From positions 620,001 through 684,000 of the forward strand of contig JAACMV010000030.1 in assembly GCA_010909725.1 (NCBI GenBank): 64,000 nucleotides of DNA, read 5' to 3'. The notes below the pieces were generated by a model. That model did no database searches, was not told where the DNA came from, and saw only the letters and a list, made by a program, of their open reading frames with translations. Source of the DNA: Picochlorum sp. 'celeri'. Taxonomy: Eukaryota > Chlorophyta > Trebouxiophyceae. The position numbers and the translations under genes are program-made. Of this stretch, positions 21,257-32,994 are shown piece after piece (position 1 is the first letter of the stretch; every line of letters begins with the position of its first letter).

Positions 21257-22026
21257 TCACGTGTCATCATCCTGCTTGGCACGGGTGGGTTTTCTATGTA
21301 TATGAGCCGGTGCGGATACATACTGAGTAGGCTGCTGCTGCTGAGAAGAAGAAGAAGAAGGCATTGCTGCTGCTGCTGCTGGGGGAGGGGGACGAGGAGG
21401 GTGACCCACGCCACTACCACCAGGAGGAGGAGGAACAGGTGGCCTCCCATGCATCGATGACGATGCAGGAGGATGCAGAGGAGGCGGTGCTCCATAATAC
21501 GGAGGTGGAGGCACACCGCCATACACGGGAGGAGGAGGCATCATCACTCCTCCACCACTAGGATACGGAGGATATGCTAGTCTAGGACGCACTGCTGCTG
21601 TTGGACCACTCCCAACATGTGTGTGAGAAGCAGGAAGAGGACCCCCACCGCGAGGAGGGACAGGTCCTCCACGAACCATGCCCGGAGGAATTCCTACAGA
21701 CCCCACAATCTCCCACTTGGGATCCTTTCGCCCTTCCTTCGCCTCAGGAATCTCCTGTATACCAGTTTTATGAACTTGAAGACAATGAATAGATAACGCC
21801 CTCGCAGATCCTAATCGTTTTGTACAATTCGGGCATTTAAAATGTTTCGACTTTTGATGCGTGAATAAGTCCGCTTCTTGCTGCACGTATAGATATATAG
21901 ATGAGTGATAAATACTCGAGTATCCTTCAAAAAAAAGGATTGCCAAGGAAGTCGTACATTGAACTCTCTGTCGCAGTAAAAGCACCAAGGTTTGACAACC
22001 TCTACCTTTTTCCTTTTTCTGACCAT
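21257..22026 (-). CDS. BuGZ/ZNF207/SUF4-type C2H2 zinc finger protein
   Basis: Exons 22026..21958 and 21880..21257 (77-nt intron, donor GTACGAC) give 230 residues. It opens with MVRKRKKVEVVKPWCFYCDREFN, continues with HQKSKHFKCPNC and RALSIHCLQVHK (two C2H2 fingers), then the IPEAKEGRKDPKWEIVGSVGIPPGMV block typical of ZNF207/BuGZ in animals and SUF4 in plants. The C-terminal half is Pro/Gly-rich with short Gln, Ser and Ala runs from CAG/GCT triplets. In animals BuGZ binds microtubules and the checkpoint protein Bub3; in plants SUF4 regulates transcription. I do not see an obvious Bub3-binding GLEBS motif, but have not excluded one. The 3' end converges on COX6A with 170 bp between. Confidence 0.85.
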
Positions 22027-22564
22027 GGGATATTATTATGTACTATCAATGCTCGTATGCTATTGTGAGTGTCATTGTACTATACGTTTTCTATAAACTT
22101 ATAAATGATTGATAATGATTGTTGTCATACGATGTTCTTTGACTTTCAAGTCTGACATCTGATAATGACCTGACTGAGCAGCCACTGCTCATGAGCAGGT
22201 GGATGATGTGTGTGTGGAGATTTCCTTCTCTGTCCACTGATTCACACACTGATATGTGTGTGCATCTTCGTGTTTTCTTTTGATCGCTAGGTTTGGAAAT
22301 AGAAATGGAAAGAAGCATTCAAAGTAAAAGGCTTTATTTGTTTATTTGTGGGTTGCCTACTACCGGTCAAATCATGATTTGACAGTACTCGCTTTCTTGA
22401 TAAAAAAGGTGACGACTCCATGGTCAACGTGAAGATTGCGATCTCTTTTGGCTGCTTTGTCATGACAAACGCGTGCAAATCAAGTATGATTTTCAAGTGT
22501 AATAATTAGCCATCATCAGACCTCGCTTGACTATAGACAGGTATCGATATAGTTGTGTCCCACC
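22027..22564. promoter_or_regulatory. divergent promoter region of BuGZ-like and FkbM-like genes
   Basis: About 540 bp between two divergent start codons. No coding frame convinces. It contains a CACACACTGATATGTGTG inverted stretch near 22243-22260 but no element I can name. Confidence 0.4.
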
Positions 22565-23377
22565 ATGGCTGTGGGTCTTAACACACGTTTGACCATTGGC
22601 GTGGTCGCTATATCGCTGGTATTATTACTTGCGGCAGTACCAATTGCACGTAAACACTCGAGGGTCATCATGAGTACACATGTTCCACGTACCAAGGCTG
22701 TCAAGTGCTCCAATACATACGATGCTGCAACGTTCTATGAGGTCTCTGAATCCCTCAACAAGGAGGAAACATTTCTGCACAATCAGTATTTCAAAGGCAT
22801 ATGCGGGGGTACATATGTTGAATTAGGAGGTCATGATGGAATAGGACAGGATAATACATTGGCGTTTCACAAAATATTAGAATGGCACGGGGTTTTGATT
22901 GAGGCATCGCCTGATAGGTTTACAAGATTGCAGGCAAACCGGCCCCATGATACGTTGGTTCATGCGGCCGTATGCAACACGCCTGGTTACGTTCATTTCA
23001 TTGATAAAGAGTATGTTGGAGGCATATATGAGCTGATGAACCCGGAATTCATTGCTCGATGGCATCCACAGCTCAATGTCAAGGATTTGCCTACAGTCCC
23101 ATGTTCAACGTTTGCATCCATCGCTGGGGAGGTTGACACATTCTTCGATTTTCTGAGTCTCGATGTTGAAGGAGGGGAATATCAGATATTACAAACAATG
23201 GGGGACATTGAGTTTGGTGTGATCTTGGTAGAGTCAGATGGAGGCAATCCTAGAAAAGACTATGCTGTTAGATCGTTTTTGGAAGACAAAGGGTATCTGT
23301 TCGATGGGAAACACAGCAATTCCCAGTGGTTTGTGAATAAAAAATGGCATGAGATATACAGGGACATTATATATTAA
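22565..23377 (+). CDS. FkbM-family methyltransferase, type II membrane protein
   Basis: 270 residues from an ATG in a good context (CCACCATGG). A short N-tail is followed by one hydrophobic segment (residues ~9-28, LTIGVVAISLVLLLAAVPIA), fitting a Golgi-type signal anchor. The rest is an FkbM-like fold: YVELGGHDGIGQDNT is the SAM-binding motif I, LIEASPDRFTRLQANRP is motif II, and FDFLSLDVEGGEYQIL is the conserved acidic motif. Family members methylate sugar hydroxyls or other small acceptors; with a lumenal orientation a glycan methyltransferase is a reasonable inference. Its stop lies only 14 bp from the stop of the convergent proteasome gene. Confidence 0.8.
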   Translation: MAVGLNTRLTIGVVAISLVLLLAAVPIARKHSRVIMSTHVPRTKAVKCSNTYDAATFYEVSESLNKEETFLHNQYFKGICGGTYVELGGHDGIGQDNTLAFHKILEWHGVLIEASPDRFTRLQANRPHDTLVHAAVCNTPGYVHFIDKEYVGGIYELMNPEFIARWHPQLNVKDLPTVPCSTFASIAGEVDTFFDFLSLDVEGGEYQILQTMGDIEFGVILVESDGGNPRKDYAVRSFLEDKGYLFDGKHSNSQWFVNKKWHEIYRDIIY

Positions 23378-23391
23378 GCATGATTGATTGA

Positions 23392-24230
23392 TTACACATG
23401 AATACCTATTGGTTGCTCTGGTATGTCATCCCACATTTGCATATGCTCATCTGGCGTCACCATTCTTCGGCGTGCCCCGTCTTTATCTATAGTTACTATA
23501 CGAATCACTCCACCCGAGGATGCGTCGCGAGCCATCGCCAAGGCCAGGGCTGCTTGCACCAGATTCTCCGCCTCCTCCCTGGTCATTCCATCTTTATATT
23601 CTGCATCAAGGTACCCCCAGATAAACGTTGATCCAGACCCATCGGTCGTCCATTTCTCTCGCACAATGGTACCACCAATAGGGCAACCATACACCTGTCC
23701 TCCTTCAACAGAGTCCCACCCAGCAACAATCATAGCACCCACCAAGTGTTTGTTTTGGTAATTCATCTGCATTCGCCATATATGTGGTGAAAAAACATTG
23801 CCATGATGTATGTATAGCAGTTTATACGCAAAGGATGAATCCTACGTACCAGTTTGACAAGGTTGGCAACAGTCACAACTTTTGGGGCATGTTGAAGTTC
23901 CATTTCATGCTGCTCAGAGAAGAATCGCACTGCAAGGGTGGTTATAAAATAGAAATATACTCAAAAAGGATTGTTACTCTCCAAGAAAAACAACAATAAA
24001 GACGTACCATAGTCTGAGACTGCTTGAGTATCAGCTGCTGATCCTGATCGAAGCAAATATACAGACTCCGATAGGGGTGTTATCTTATCCGACGCTCTAT
24101 TAGATACATATGTACCAGTACTAACTCTAGAATCTGCTCCTAAGACGACACCACCGTCGTATTCTACAGCGACAATGGTTGTTCCGGTGTGAGGGGCAGC
24201 CTCCTGATGGTGATGGTATCGATCACCCAT
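23392..24230 (-). CDS. PBA1: proteasome subunit beta type-6 (beta1, caspase-like)
   Basis: A catalytic subunit of the 20S proteasome. Three exons, 24230..24008, 23929..23850 and 23766..23392, give 225 residues; introns of 78 and 83 nt both start GTACGT. A short propeptide ends at HTG, and the next residue is the catalytic Thr1 of [29 protein letters not shown] and the [13 protein letters not shown] block follow. Later motifs ([66 protein letters not shown]) match beta1. The Met that begins exon 3 is not the gene start. Confidence 0.93.
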
Positions 24231-24418
24231 GATGCGTTGATGTATTTGTTTTTTTCTTTTATTGAAACAACAGACGCATGAGCGAATACCACTGAGTTCC
24301 TGTCTGGGTTCGCGGTCTGTAAATAGAACATTAAAACATGATGACCACATGTATCATGGATGATATCATGGATGATTGTGGTGGTGGGTAGCACAGATCT
24401 ATAGAATTATATGTGGTA

Positions 24419-25386
24419 ATGTACCCAACAGCAGTGAGCACACGATTCGCTTCGGCTCCTGGTGGTGGTATACTTGGCTCTCACCACCAGAGGCTGAGGA
24501 AGAGTGAGCAGAGGGGAGTTGTCGCTCGGGCGAAGAATGTATGGGCTCTTGATTTTGATGGGGTTGTGTGCGATTCGTGCGGAGAGTCATCCTTGTCAGC
24601 ATGGAAGGTACTGTGTATGTGTGTGTGTGTTCACCTCTCTGGAATGGGTGTTGACCATGTGGTGTTGTTATGCTGCTGCAGGCAGCAGCAGAACTGTGGC
24701 CCTCGGTGTTTGAAGATCAGGCGGCGATAGATCAAAAAGATCGTTTGATAGAGGATATGAGGACAGTGAGGCCAGTCGTTGAGACTGGATATGAGAATAT
24801 TGTGCAGATTCGATGCCTATTGGAAGGTGTTTCTCCAGAGGAAATGCTGGAGAATTGGTCGACCATGTTGCCAGAGTACATGGAAAAGTGGAACTTGAAT
24901 CGCACGCAGTTGGTTGATCTGTTTGGAAAGACACGGGATGCGTGGATCCAGTCGGATTTGGATGGATGGTTGGCGCCCAACAGAATCTATCCTGGTGTCC
25001 CAGAGGTGATTGATCAGCTCATGGTGGAACATGAGGTGTATATTGTGACAACAAAGCAAGCACGATTTGCCGAAATGATTTTGGAACGGATGGCATTTAT
25101 TGACTTTCCATCAGATAGAATATTCTCTCAGACAACATCTGGCAAGCCAAAGACAGAGGTGTTGGAGATGCTGCAAGAGAGGCATCCTGATACAGACTAT
25201 CATTTCGTTGAGGACAAGTACTCGACGTTGAAAAAGGTGGAGGCGTGCTCATCGTTGGATCGGTGGAACTTGTATCTCGTCGATTGGGGGTATAATGTGC
25301 AGAAGGAGAGGGACGCAGCATCTGCATCTGAAAGACTCAACATGGTTGATATTGCTCAGTTTAGGGCAATTATTGACTGTTTCTGA
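24419..25386 (+). CDS. HAD-superfamily hydrolase, plant-type
   Basis: Exons 24419..24607 and 24682..25386 (74-nt intron, donor GTACTG) encode 297 residues. Residues 1-~40 are Ser/Arg-rich and look like an organelle transit peptide. VWALDFDGVVCDSCGESS holds the HAD motif I nucleophile and general acid (DxD). VYIVTTKQARFAEMIL is the motif II region, SGKPKTEVLEML carries the motif III Lys, and YHFVEDKYSTL the motif IV acidic residues. Similar plant proteins are annotated only as HAD hydrolases; I infer a phosphatase of a small metabolite. The intron ends in a repeated CAG (GCAG/GCAG/CAG/CAG), so the acceptor may be used variably, changing the number of Ala residues. Confidence 0.8.
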
Positions 25387-25411
25387 ACATACTCAATGTT
25401 TTTGTATGTCA

Positions 25412-25416
25412 TGTAA
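25412..25416 (+). terminator. TGTAA poly(A) signal of the HAD gene
   Basis: TGTAA 25 nt after the stop codon. Confidence 0.5.
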
Positions 25417-25685
25417 AGAGGGAACATGTGAATGAGAGAGGTTGTGGTGTGCTATGCCATGATTGCATGGAGGGGTGAAAGAATCGCCTAAATTGAGATT
25501 TAAAAATATCGACATGACCGTGCGGGGCATGCCGCATTGCTGTTGTATCGAGAATAATGGGGCAAAGACCTCACCGATGGCATTTTAAACTAGTTTTTAC
25601 ATATTAAATTTGATAATCACGTCTCAATGTCTGATTTCCTGTGTGATTGAGTCTCAAACTGAAAGATTTTCAAACGAAAGGCACA

Positions 25686-28600
25686 ATGGCAAGAAAAGGC
25701 AGCAGGAAAGGATCTTCTGCCGCGAAATCCGAGTCAAATAAAATATCTGAGTCTATTATAAAGAATGAAAGCGAGGAGAAGGACTCGGAAATCGTAAAGG
25801 ATGAGGATCCAGAGGTTACCTTCGACTCGGAGCAGATGTCTGAGGAGCAGGCGTCTGCGTATGGGTTGTCTGATAGCGAACTTGTGTCTGAAGAAGTTGA
25901 AGAGTTGATTGAAGAAGAAGTTGAAAATATTGAAGCACCAAAGAAGCGCAAATATTCGTGGAGGAATGAGAGGAGCAGTCCGTGTGGCTCTGACGACTTT
26001 GGCTCTCTTGGTGAGATGGAACCTTTAGGGGAGTTTCCTTCTGATGTGGAGCTGCATATGTCTAGTGATCAGACGTTTCGTGTTCCTACGCGGGTTATTG
26101 GTGATTTGATGGCCTCATACCTGATAATGCGGGCATTCTCATGGCAATTGAGGCTGTCTCCTTTCTCTCTAGAGTCCTTCTTGCAGGCCATGGTGTCAAA
26201 TGAGCCTAATGCGATCGTCGATGAGATACACTTGTGCCTTTTGAGGGCTCTTTTTATTGATGAGGTTCGAGCTGAAAGAATGGAGAGAGAATTGAACCTT
26301 GAATACTTGGATTTCATGACGTGGCCATCGTTCATTTGGGAGTGGCTCAGAGTGACAGGGTACGCAATAAAAGTTGTTGGCGATGAGGAGAGCGAGGAAG
26401 ACGAGAGTGAGAATGAAGAACCTGCGGTCAAGGAAGAGGTCAAGACCATGGAGGTTGATGGCGAGGATGTGCATACGAAGACCATGTCTATCAAGGATAT
26501 TTTAAAATCTACCGGGAGGTCAAATGGGGCAAACGACAAGTCCGCGCATCAGCATCCAGAGTATCATTTGCTTCCTATCGATATTAAATCGTCTATTCTT
26601 CGAATTTTGTGTGACCACGTGATAGGGAGACCCTCTGTTAGAGCAGAGATTGACAGGAGAGAATCCAATGGGGAGGTGATTGCTGGAATGGGTGGGAAAG
26701 GCGGTGCGTTTGCGATCATGACGGAAAAAGAGAGAGAGAAAGCTATTTCAAAGGCGCTGAAAATGAAACAAAGCGATGTAAATATGGAGAAATGTGTGCT
26801 CTGTGGTCTTGGTGGGGTGCTCATGTGCTGTGATTCTTGTCCAGCTGCTTACCATATGCGATGCACAGGTGAGGGTGGAAAAGGATCGGATTCGAAACAA
26901 TGGAGCTGCCCTGAGTGTATTGTAGGAGGACGGGGGGAAGCTGCTGGACTGCGAATGGCGCTTGCAGGAATGACACCTCAAGGTGATCGGGTCTATCTCT
27001 TTAATGGGGTTGTCATCATATGTAGAAGTGCTCAGGTTGTATCTGAAGGTCCTCAAGCAATGGAAATAGCAGATCATCCACCCGTCTCTCTTTCATTCGG
27101 AACTGAGGCAAATGAAATCGTGAAATCTCTTCGTAAGCCAAAGCGCCAAAAGCTAAATAGGACGAGTTTGGATGCACTCGACGAGTTTTCATCTTGGCCG
27201 CATGATGACTGTCCAACTGGCCTCCACACGTATATAAACAAGTATGGAAGTGGTTGGGCCACAGCAGCGGCTGCTATGCGGTCTCATGTAGAGGACTCGA
27301 GGAAGCGGAGGTCAAGAGGCAAATTATGGATTCCACATGGCACGTGTAGCAAAGTCATTGTTCAGGAGCTCCCTATGCCAATGTCGGTGTCGAGATACGA
27401 ATGGTTTCAAATGAAATCCCGCATGAATAGAAGTACAATCAGATGTGGCAAATGTCATTCGTGCCTCAGGCCAAATCTGAAGAAGGCTTGTTTGGATCCA
27501 ATTATAAAGACAAGCAGCAAAGATGAAGATACAAGGTACGACAACTGCGACTTTGGATCTACAATGGTTTATGTATGATAATTATAGTTGGTATTCTCTG
27601 CAGATTGGGATACATAGTGGCCCTGTTGGCGAAGATGGAAAGGGAATTTTGGCCATTAGCCGATAAGCAGTGGGCCTCGTCAGATGGGGGACATCAATTC
27701 AGAAACAAGTGGATTTCTGAACTTAGAGGATGTTCCTCTATTCAAACATTCAAACGACTGCTACTTCAGTTTGAAGGGGCTCTAAGACCACTTTGTTTCA
27801 CCCAAGATTGGTACAAATGGTTTCCAAATAATCTCCTAACTGCTGCTGCTGTTCCTTCGGTTCAAGAAGTCGCAGGGATTGAGCGTCCATCAATGGCTCA
27901 CTCTGAAAGCTCTGCTCAGATTATACCAGAAATTTTGGAAGATAGAGGGAGGAAGAGGGATGTCTATGAAATTGGATCTGATGTTGATATTGGAACCTTT
28001 GTCAGGTCTCATGGGGAATGGAGCACAAGGCATTTCACCAAGGAGCATCTAGCAGCAAACAGATTAGGTCCTCCGAAATTTTTAATCAGAAAGGCAATTT
28101 TGGATGCTGGTAGAAAGGTTATCCCTGGCCTGAAATACAGGCAAGGGCGATGGAGGATGAGTTCGAAGCGATTGAACTGGATTTCTGAGGTGGAGAACTG
28201 CAAGAACACCTCAGATTTAGCACTGGCAATCAGGAAAATGGATGCATCATTGCGATGGGACTCAGTGGCGAAGCCTAAATTGCTGATGCACACCATGTAT
28301 GCAAATGCTCAACTCTTGGGCAAACAAGTTGGCGATGATGGAATGGAATATGCCCTGGACCTTACAGGAGGCGGAGAGAACATAGAATCTGATAATGAAG
28401 CTGAGGGAGATGTGTTGGACAATTTGCCTTTGAGTGCCGTTTGGACTGCTGAATCGAAGCTACCTCTCTGGCTGGTAAAATTGTATGAGGAATCTGTGCG
28501 CAGGACTGCAGCAAGAAAGGCAATTCAAGCTTTGCAAATTCTGCCAAGATCTACCCAAGATCAACCTGCCACTGAAAATCCAGAGATCGAAGAACAAAGA

Positions 28601-30985
28601 AAGAAAGATGAGGCGAAATGTGGAGATAATGAAGGTCATATTTGTGCTCTTTGTTATAACACAAATGACTCCCACAAGAAATCTGCCTTCATTCGGTGCT
28701 CTACCTGCTCCCGAGAATTCCATGGATACTGCGTGATCCTTACAAATGAAGAAGTGAATGATATGAAAGGAAAGGATTGGGTTTGCCCTGGGTGCTTTGG
28801 CTCTGAGAAGTTGATAGCCAGGCTGATCAAGGAACCAAAAGCGGGTCAAAATCTTCCAGGGGTGGATCCAAAAGACGAGAAACCGAGAGAAAATAAAAAG
28901 CATCCAGGAAGACCGCCAAAACCTTTCTTTGAAAGAGCAGATTACAAAACAGCAGAGAGAAAAGAAATACTCAGAAGACTTGGAGAGGCCCAGCATCCTG
29001 AGTTGTTCAACGTTGTTGATGATGCAGAGGAGGAGGAGCAGGAGGATGACAAGAACAAAGAACCCTCTCTCATGCCATACGACGGTGCTGAGGATGAGTT
29101 TACGGCACGAACATCGAGTTGCCCCGTTTGCAAGTATCCAGACCTTGGCCGTCCTCTCATCACTTGCACAAGTTGCTTGAGGCAATTCCATAAGGAGTGC
29201 ATGGGCATCATATCAAACGTACGACAAACAACCTTATCAACATGAATAAGAACTTGGATGATTTCACCCGGTTAAAAAATGTGTGTTTTGCAGGACCAAA
29301 AATTATGGGATCCAAGGACAATCAAATGTGCAGAGTGTGCTGGGAAGAGAGTGAGAGCTCCGACAGAGAACACAATTCTCTCGGCCATTGAAGAAGCACA
29401 GCAGCCTGAAAAGCCATACTCATCGATTCAAGATAGAGTGAAGCAGCGATCGCAGCGAGCAAGAAAAGAAAAGGAAGAGCAAAAGGCTAAAGATGCAAAC
29501 AAGGCAAATTGGATGGAGGCAGCAGATAGAGTGCTGACAAGGATTTACAGGATGCAGGTTGCAGAGCCTTTCAGATTTCCAATTGATGTGGATGTCTTGA
29601 GAGATTACACCAATTACATTGAAACTCCTATGGATTTAGAAACTATTCGAGAAGAATTGTATTCATACGATAGTCCATTGGATGTTGTCCAGCGAATCAA
29701 CCTCATCGTCAGTAATTGCATCGAGTACAATGGCGAAGATTCCAAGCTCTCTGGGCAGGCGAAACACATGATGAGTAGTTTCTCGAGGCTATGGAGGAAA
29801 GAAAAGCTCCCATTGTCTGAGGAAGATGGCATCAGTGAGGAGCTTTTGGCAAAGGTTGGCCGAGCAGATGAGCCGGAGCAAGGTGATGCCCCATATGAAC
29901 GCATCAATCATTTGATGTTTGGAGAGCCAGCAACTGATTGGCAGCGCAAGGCGGGCAAAGTATTGTCGCAGCTTTCGAGGTTGGAGTGCATGGAACCTTT
30001 CTTACGCCCAGTGCCCAAAGGGTTCATGAACTACTACGACGTGATCAAACGGCCCATGGATCTCGGGACGATCAAGAGCAAAATGGCAGATGGAAGATAT
30101 CTTGACCCCTCTCAGCTTCTTCTGGATATGGATCTCATCTGGACAAACTGTGCTAAGTTTAACCAACCAGATGCACCCATCATCGAAGACTGTAAGAATG
30201 CAAAAGAAGCATTCGAAAATTTGTGGTTGAACGGCAAAGTAATGATTGGCAGCGCTCCTGCTGGTGTCATCAGAAATGATGAAAAGGTCACACGGACTGA
30301 TGATTGGATGGAACAAGCGCGTGGTGTGCTCTATCGTCTCATTAACTTTGTACCCCAAGCGTCATGGTTTTATGATCCAGTAGACGAATCAGAAGCACCA
30401 GGATACAAAGAAATTGTTAAAACACCGATGGACTTGCAAACCATTTCTTCAAAGTTGCAGAAAGGCCAATACCCAGCTCCAGGAAACTTGTTGGCAGATA
30501 TTGACCTCATCACCAAGAATGCAGAAGCATACAATGGACCTGATGATGAGATCACGGAGGGCGCTAGAATCTTAGATGCAGCATTCAAAAAGTACTGGAA
30601 AAACGCTGGTCTAAGTTCAACTTCCATTGCCTTCGACGGCAACTCTGATTGGATGCCCAATGCTGTTGCTGTCATTGACACTGTCCTCTCGCATCCCTCA
30701 TCAGAACCCTTCTCGCGTCCAGTAAATGAAAGAACTGCCCCAGGATATTCAAAACTCATAAAGAAACCGATGGACTTTTCGACAATCAAATTCAACCTCG
30801 AGAAGGGTTCATACTTCTCCCCAGGCCAGTTGATTGACGATGTTGCTCAGATATTCCAAAATTGCAGAACATATAATCCACCTGGTGACGAAATCAGAGC
30901 TATGGGGTCTGAAATAGAATCCCTCTTTCGGAAAACATGGGATTCCATGGGCCTACCAGTGCCAAGGAAATGGAAAAAACGATGA
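25686..30985 (+). CDS. DDT-PHD-PHD-PHD-tetra-bromodomain chromatin protein
   Basis: 1,718 residues from the first ATG, in three exons (25686..27535, 27604..29218, 29294..30985); introns are 68 and 75 nt, both with GTACGAC donors. After an acidic, Ser/Glu-rich N-terminus comes a DDT-type domain (~120-190, FRVPTRVIGDLMASYLIMRAF...). PHD1 is at ~369 (CVLCGLGGVLMCCDSCPAAYH). Then follows a region with HTYINKYGSGWATAAAAM as in plant DDT-PHD proteins of the PTM type. PHD2 is at ~962 (CALCYNTND...CSTCSREFHGYC) and PHD3 at ~1122 (CPVCKYPDLGRPLITCTSCLRQFH), the latter split by intron 2. Four bromodomains fill the C-terminus (~1227, 1370, 1490, 1605), each with a PMDL/PMDF motif. DDT/PHD/bromodomain proteins such as BPTF read histone marks in ISWI remodellers; here the four tandem bromodomains are unusual. 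Confidence 0.88.
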
Positions 30986-31004
30986 TACACTTGATGTTTG
31001 TATT

Positions 31005-32027
31005 TTACATATTGCGGACTTTGGCAACAAGAATTGTAATATCATCCAGCTTGCCACCCGTCACCTGTCCAAACTCAAAACCATTACTCGTCATTTTTGC
31101 ATTCGACAGCTTGTCCCAAAAACTCAGTTCTATACCTGCCTTTCTAGCCTCCAGGGCATATGGAGACTCATACTCGGCATCCTGTGCCTTCTCAGCAGCC
31201 AATTCCCCCAATCTCGTCGCAACACCCTGTACATCATCTCCTCCTGAATTCACAATATCCAAAACACTATCTACGCCTACATTGTCCCAAAGCCCATCCG
31301 TCGCCAGAACAATCACATCTCCAGACTGCAACTGCTCCCTGAACTGCATAGCATCAGCCGGGTAATCTGTCTCTGGAACATACTCCGGCGCCGCCCCCAA
31401 TTGATACGGACAATCGAAAAAGTGCTCTTGAACAGGCGTCTTGAAATGCACACGCCCATCCCTGACAATCACAAACCCACTATCCCCCAGATTGCTTGCC
31501 TCCAACTCCCCACGCTCCTCATCAATCCTGATAATACATGCCGTCGCAGACCCTGGTTTCCTCGTCCGCGTATGAGCAGCAGTCAACGCCCCAAGACTTG
31601 ATACGACAACCTCGGTAACCTCCCCACTATCATCAATCAACCCATCAGCAACAATACTATCCCTCTGAGCCTCAAAATACAACTTTGCCTCCTCCATCAA
31701 CGTCTGAGAATACTCTGCTGGATTAATCCCACTCTCCTGCCATCCTCCCACACCATCACTCACACCAAAACAATGAGCACTCACAAAATACGCATCCTCG
31801 CCTCCATAGGATATCTTATCTGGGTGAGGAATCACACATTCCCCAAATTCCAACGCATACGCCTCTGATACGATAGTATTTGCTCTACTATTTCTATTAT
31901 ATCTATTCATATATTGAACTACATGCCTGTTTCCACGATAACTTTGAAATGCAACATCTTGCAGACATGGAGACATGTGTTTGACATGTCCCTGAGAAGA
32001 AGAAGACGCAGGAGAAGTTCTATACAT
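31005..32027 (-). CDS. PP2C-type protein phosphatase, PTC7-like
   Basis: 340 residues from ATG 32027; a longer open frame exists only through non-ATG codons. GGEDAYFVSAHCFGVSDGVGGW is the N-terminal metal-binding block with the paired Asp residues. GSATACIIRID, SNLGDSGFVIVRDG, LATDGLWDNV and KLDDITILVAKV are the following PP2C motifs. This arrangement fits PTC7/PPTC7 phosphatases, which in yeast and animals act in mitochondria and dephosphorylate Q-biosynthesis proteins. The ~75-residue N-terminus is Ser/Arg-rich and could target an organelle. A COQ8-like kinase lies 2 kb away on the same strand. The stop is 19 bp from that of the bromodomain gene. Confidence 0.87.
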   Translation of the reverse strand: MYRTSPASSSSQGHVKHMSPCLQDVAFQSYRGNRHVVQYMNRYNRNSRANTIVSEAYALEFGECVIPHPDKISYGGEDAYFVSAHCFGVSDGVGGWQESGINPAEYSQTLMEEAKLYFEAQRDSIVADGLIDDSGEVTEVVVSSLGALTAAHTRTRKPGSATACIIRIDEERGELEASNLGDSGFVIVRDGRVHFKTPVQEHFFDCPYQLGAAPEYVPETDYPADAMQFREQLQSGDVIVLATDGLWDNVGVDSVLDIVNSGGDDVQGVATRLGELAAEKAQDAEYESPYALEARKAGIELSFWDKLSNAKMTSNGFEFGQVTGGKLDDITILVAKVRNM

Positions 32028-32074
32028 CTTGACAGTATTCTTAATAGAAATTATAAAGTACAGATAAACTCGTG

Positions 32075-32905
32075 TTACGACATGACCCTCCACATCAACC
32101 AAGAGCCAACGCTTCTATATGGCCTCCATCCAGCACTAATATCCTCCATTGTTTCCTTGGAAGGAAGCTGTCGCAACCCATACAGCTTTTGCATTCCCTT
32201 GCGTACACCCAAATCACTCACAGGTAAACAATCCGCATGACCCAAGTGAAATATGGAAAACATATCCACAGACCATGGACCCAAGCCCTTGACCTGGAGC
32301 AGCGCCTGCCTCATGGCTGAGGCATCCATCTCACCAATCGTCGCTGCATCAATGGCTCCGCTCTCGAAATGCTCCGACAAACTCTTTAGATATTGAACTT
32401 TTGAGCGAGATAACCCCACGTTTCTGAGCGTTTCATCATCCGTCTGTATAATCATGGTGGCATTCAATCGACCATGAGCGTCCCCACACTGCGCCACCAG
32501 TCTATTAAAAATTGTTGAGGCTGCTCTAATGTGAAGTTGTTGGTAACATATGCTCTTCCCTAGAGAATGAAATGGACATGAAGATGTTTTGGGAAGCAAT
32601 GCTTGAGGAATATCTCGGCCGTGCTGTTCAAGTAATGGTTCGAGCTTGGGGTCGCTCTTGATCAAATGCTCCACAGCCTTGGCAATGCATGCCTCTGTCG
32701 CAAAACGGGTGTCGCCTTGTTCTTCTTCTTCTTCTTGAACCCGTTTTTCAACAGACCCTTGTCTCTTTCCTCTCTTTGGTACATATCGTGACTTTTTTCT
32801 TTTAACCATCCCTGTCTCATTCGCGTATCTCACAGTCTGCTGCGTTGCCTTCTTCTTCTTTGCTCTCTGTGCGAGTGCACCACGTCGTGGTGAGGTACCC
32901 ATCAT
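32075..32905 (-). CDS. DNA-3-methyladenine glycosylase, AlkA/MAG type
   Basis: 276 residues from ATG 32905. The frame is open to an earlier ATG at 32968, but that extension (YYLFTAYRVCTYVIF) overlies a TATA-like AT-rich tract, so the shorter start is preferred. The N-terminal ~70 residues are Lys/Arg-rich with a Glu run, likely a nuclear signal. The core shows SICYQQLHIRAASTIFNRL, then the helix-hairpin-helix VKGLGPWSVDMFSIFHLGHADCLPVSDLGVRKG, whose Asp (PVSD) is the catalytic residue of the HhH-GPD family. It removes alkylated purines in base excision repair. Confidence 0.88.
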   Translation of the reverse strand: MMGTSPRRGALAQRAKKKKATQQTVRYANETGMVKRKKSRYVPKRGKRQGSVEKRVQEEEEEQGDTRFATEACIAKAVEHLIKSDPKLEPLLEQHGRDIPQALLPKTSSCPFHSLGKSICYQQLHIRAASTIFNRLVAQCGDAHGRLNATMIIQTDDETLRNVGLSRSKVQYLKSLSEHFESGAIDAATIGEMDASAMRQALLQVKGLGPWSVDMFSIFHLGHADCLPVSDLGVRKGMQKLYGLRQLPSKETMEDISAGWRPYRSVGSWLMWRVMS

Positions 32906-32994
32906 GTATTCAATGAAAATTACATATGTACATACTCTATACGCAGTAAATAAATAATAAATAGACATAACAACAATATCCAACCACGTCTGGA

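Noticed and set aside
32906..32968. Upstream in-frame ATG of the AlkA-type glycosylase
   Set aside because: The added residues are hydrophobic and overlie an AT-rich TATA-like tract; the downstream ATG gives a normal basic nuclear N-terminus.
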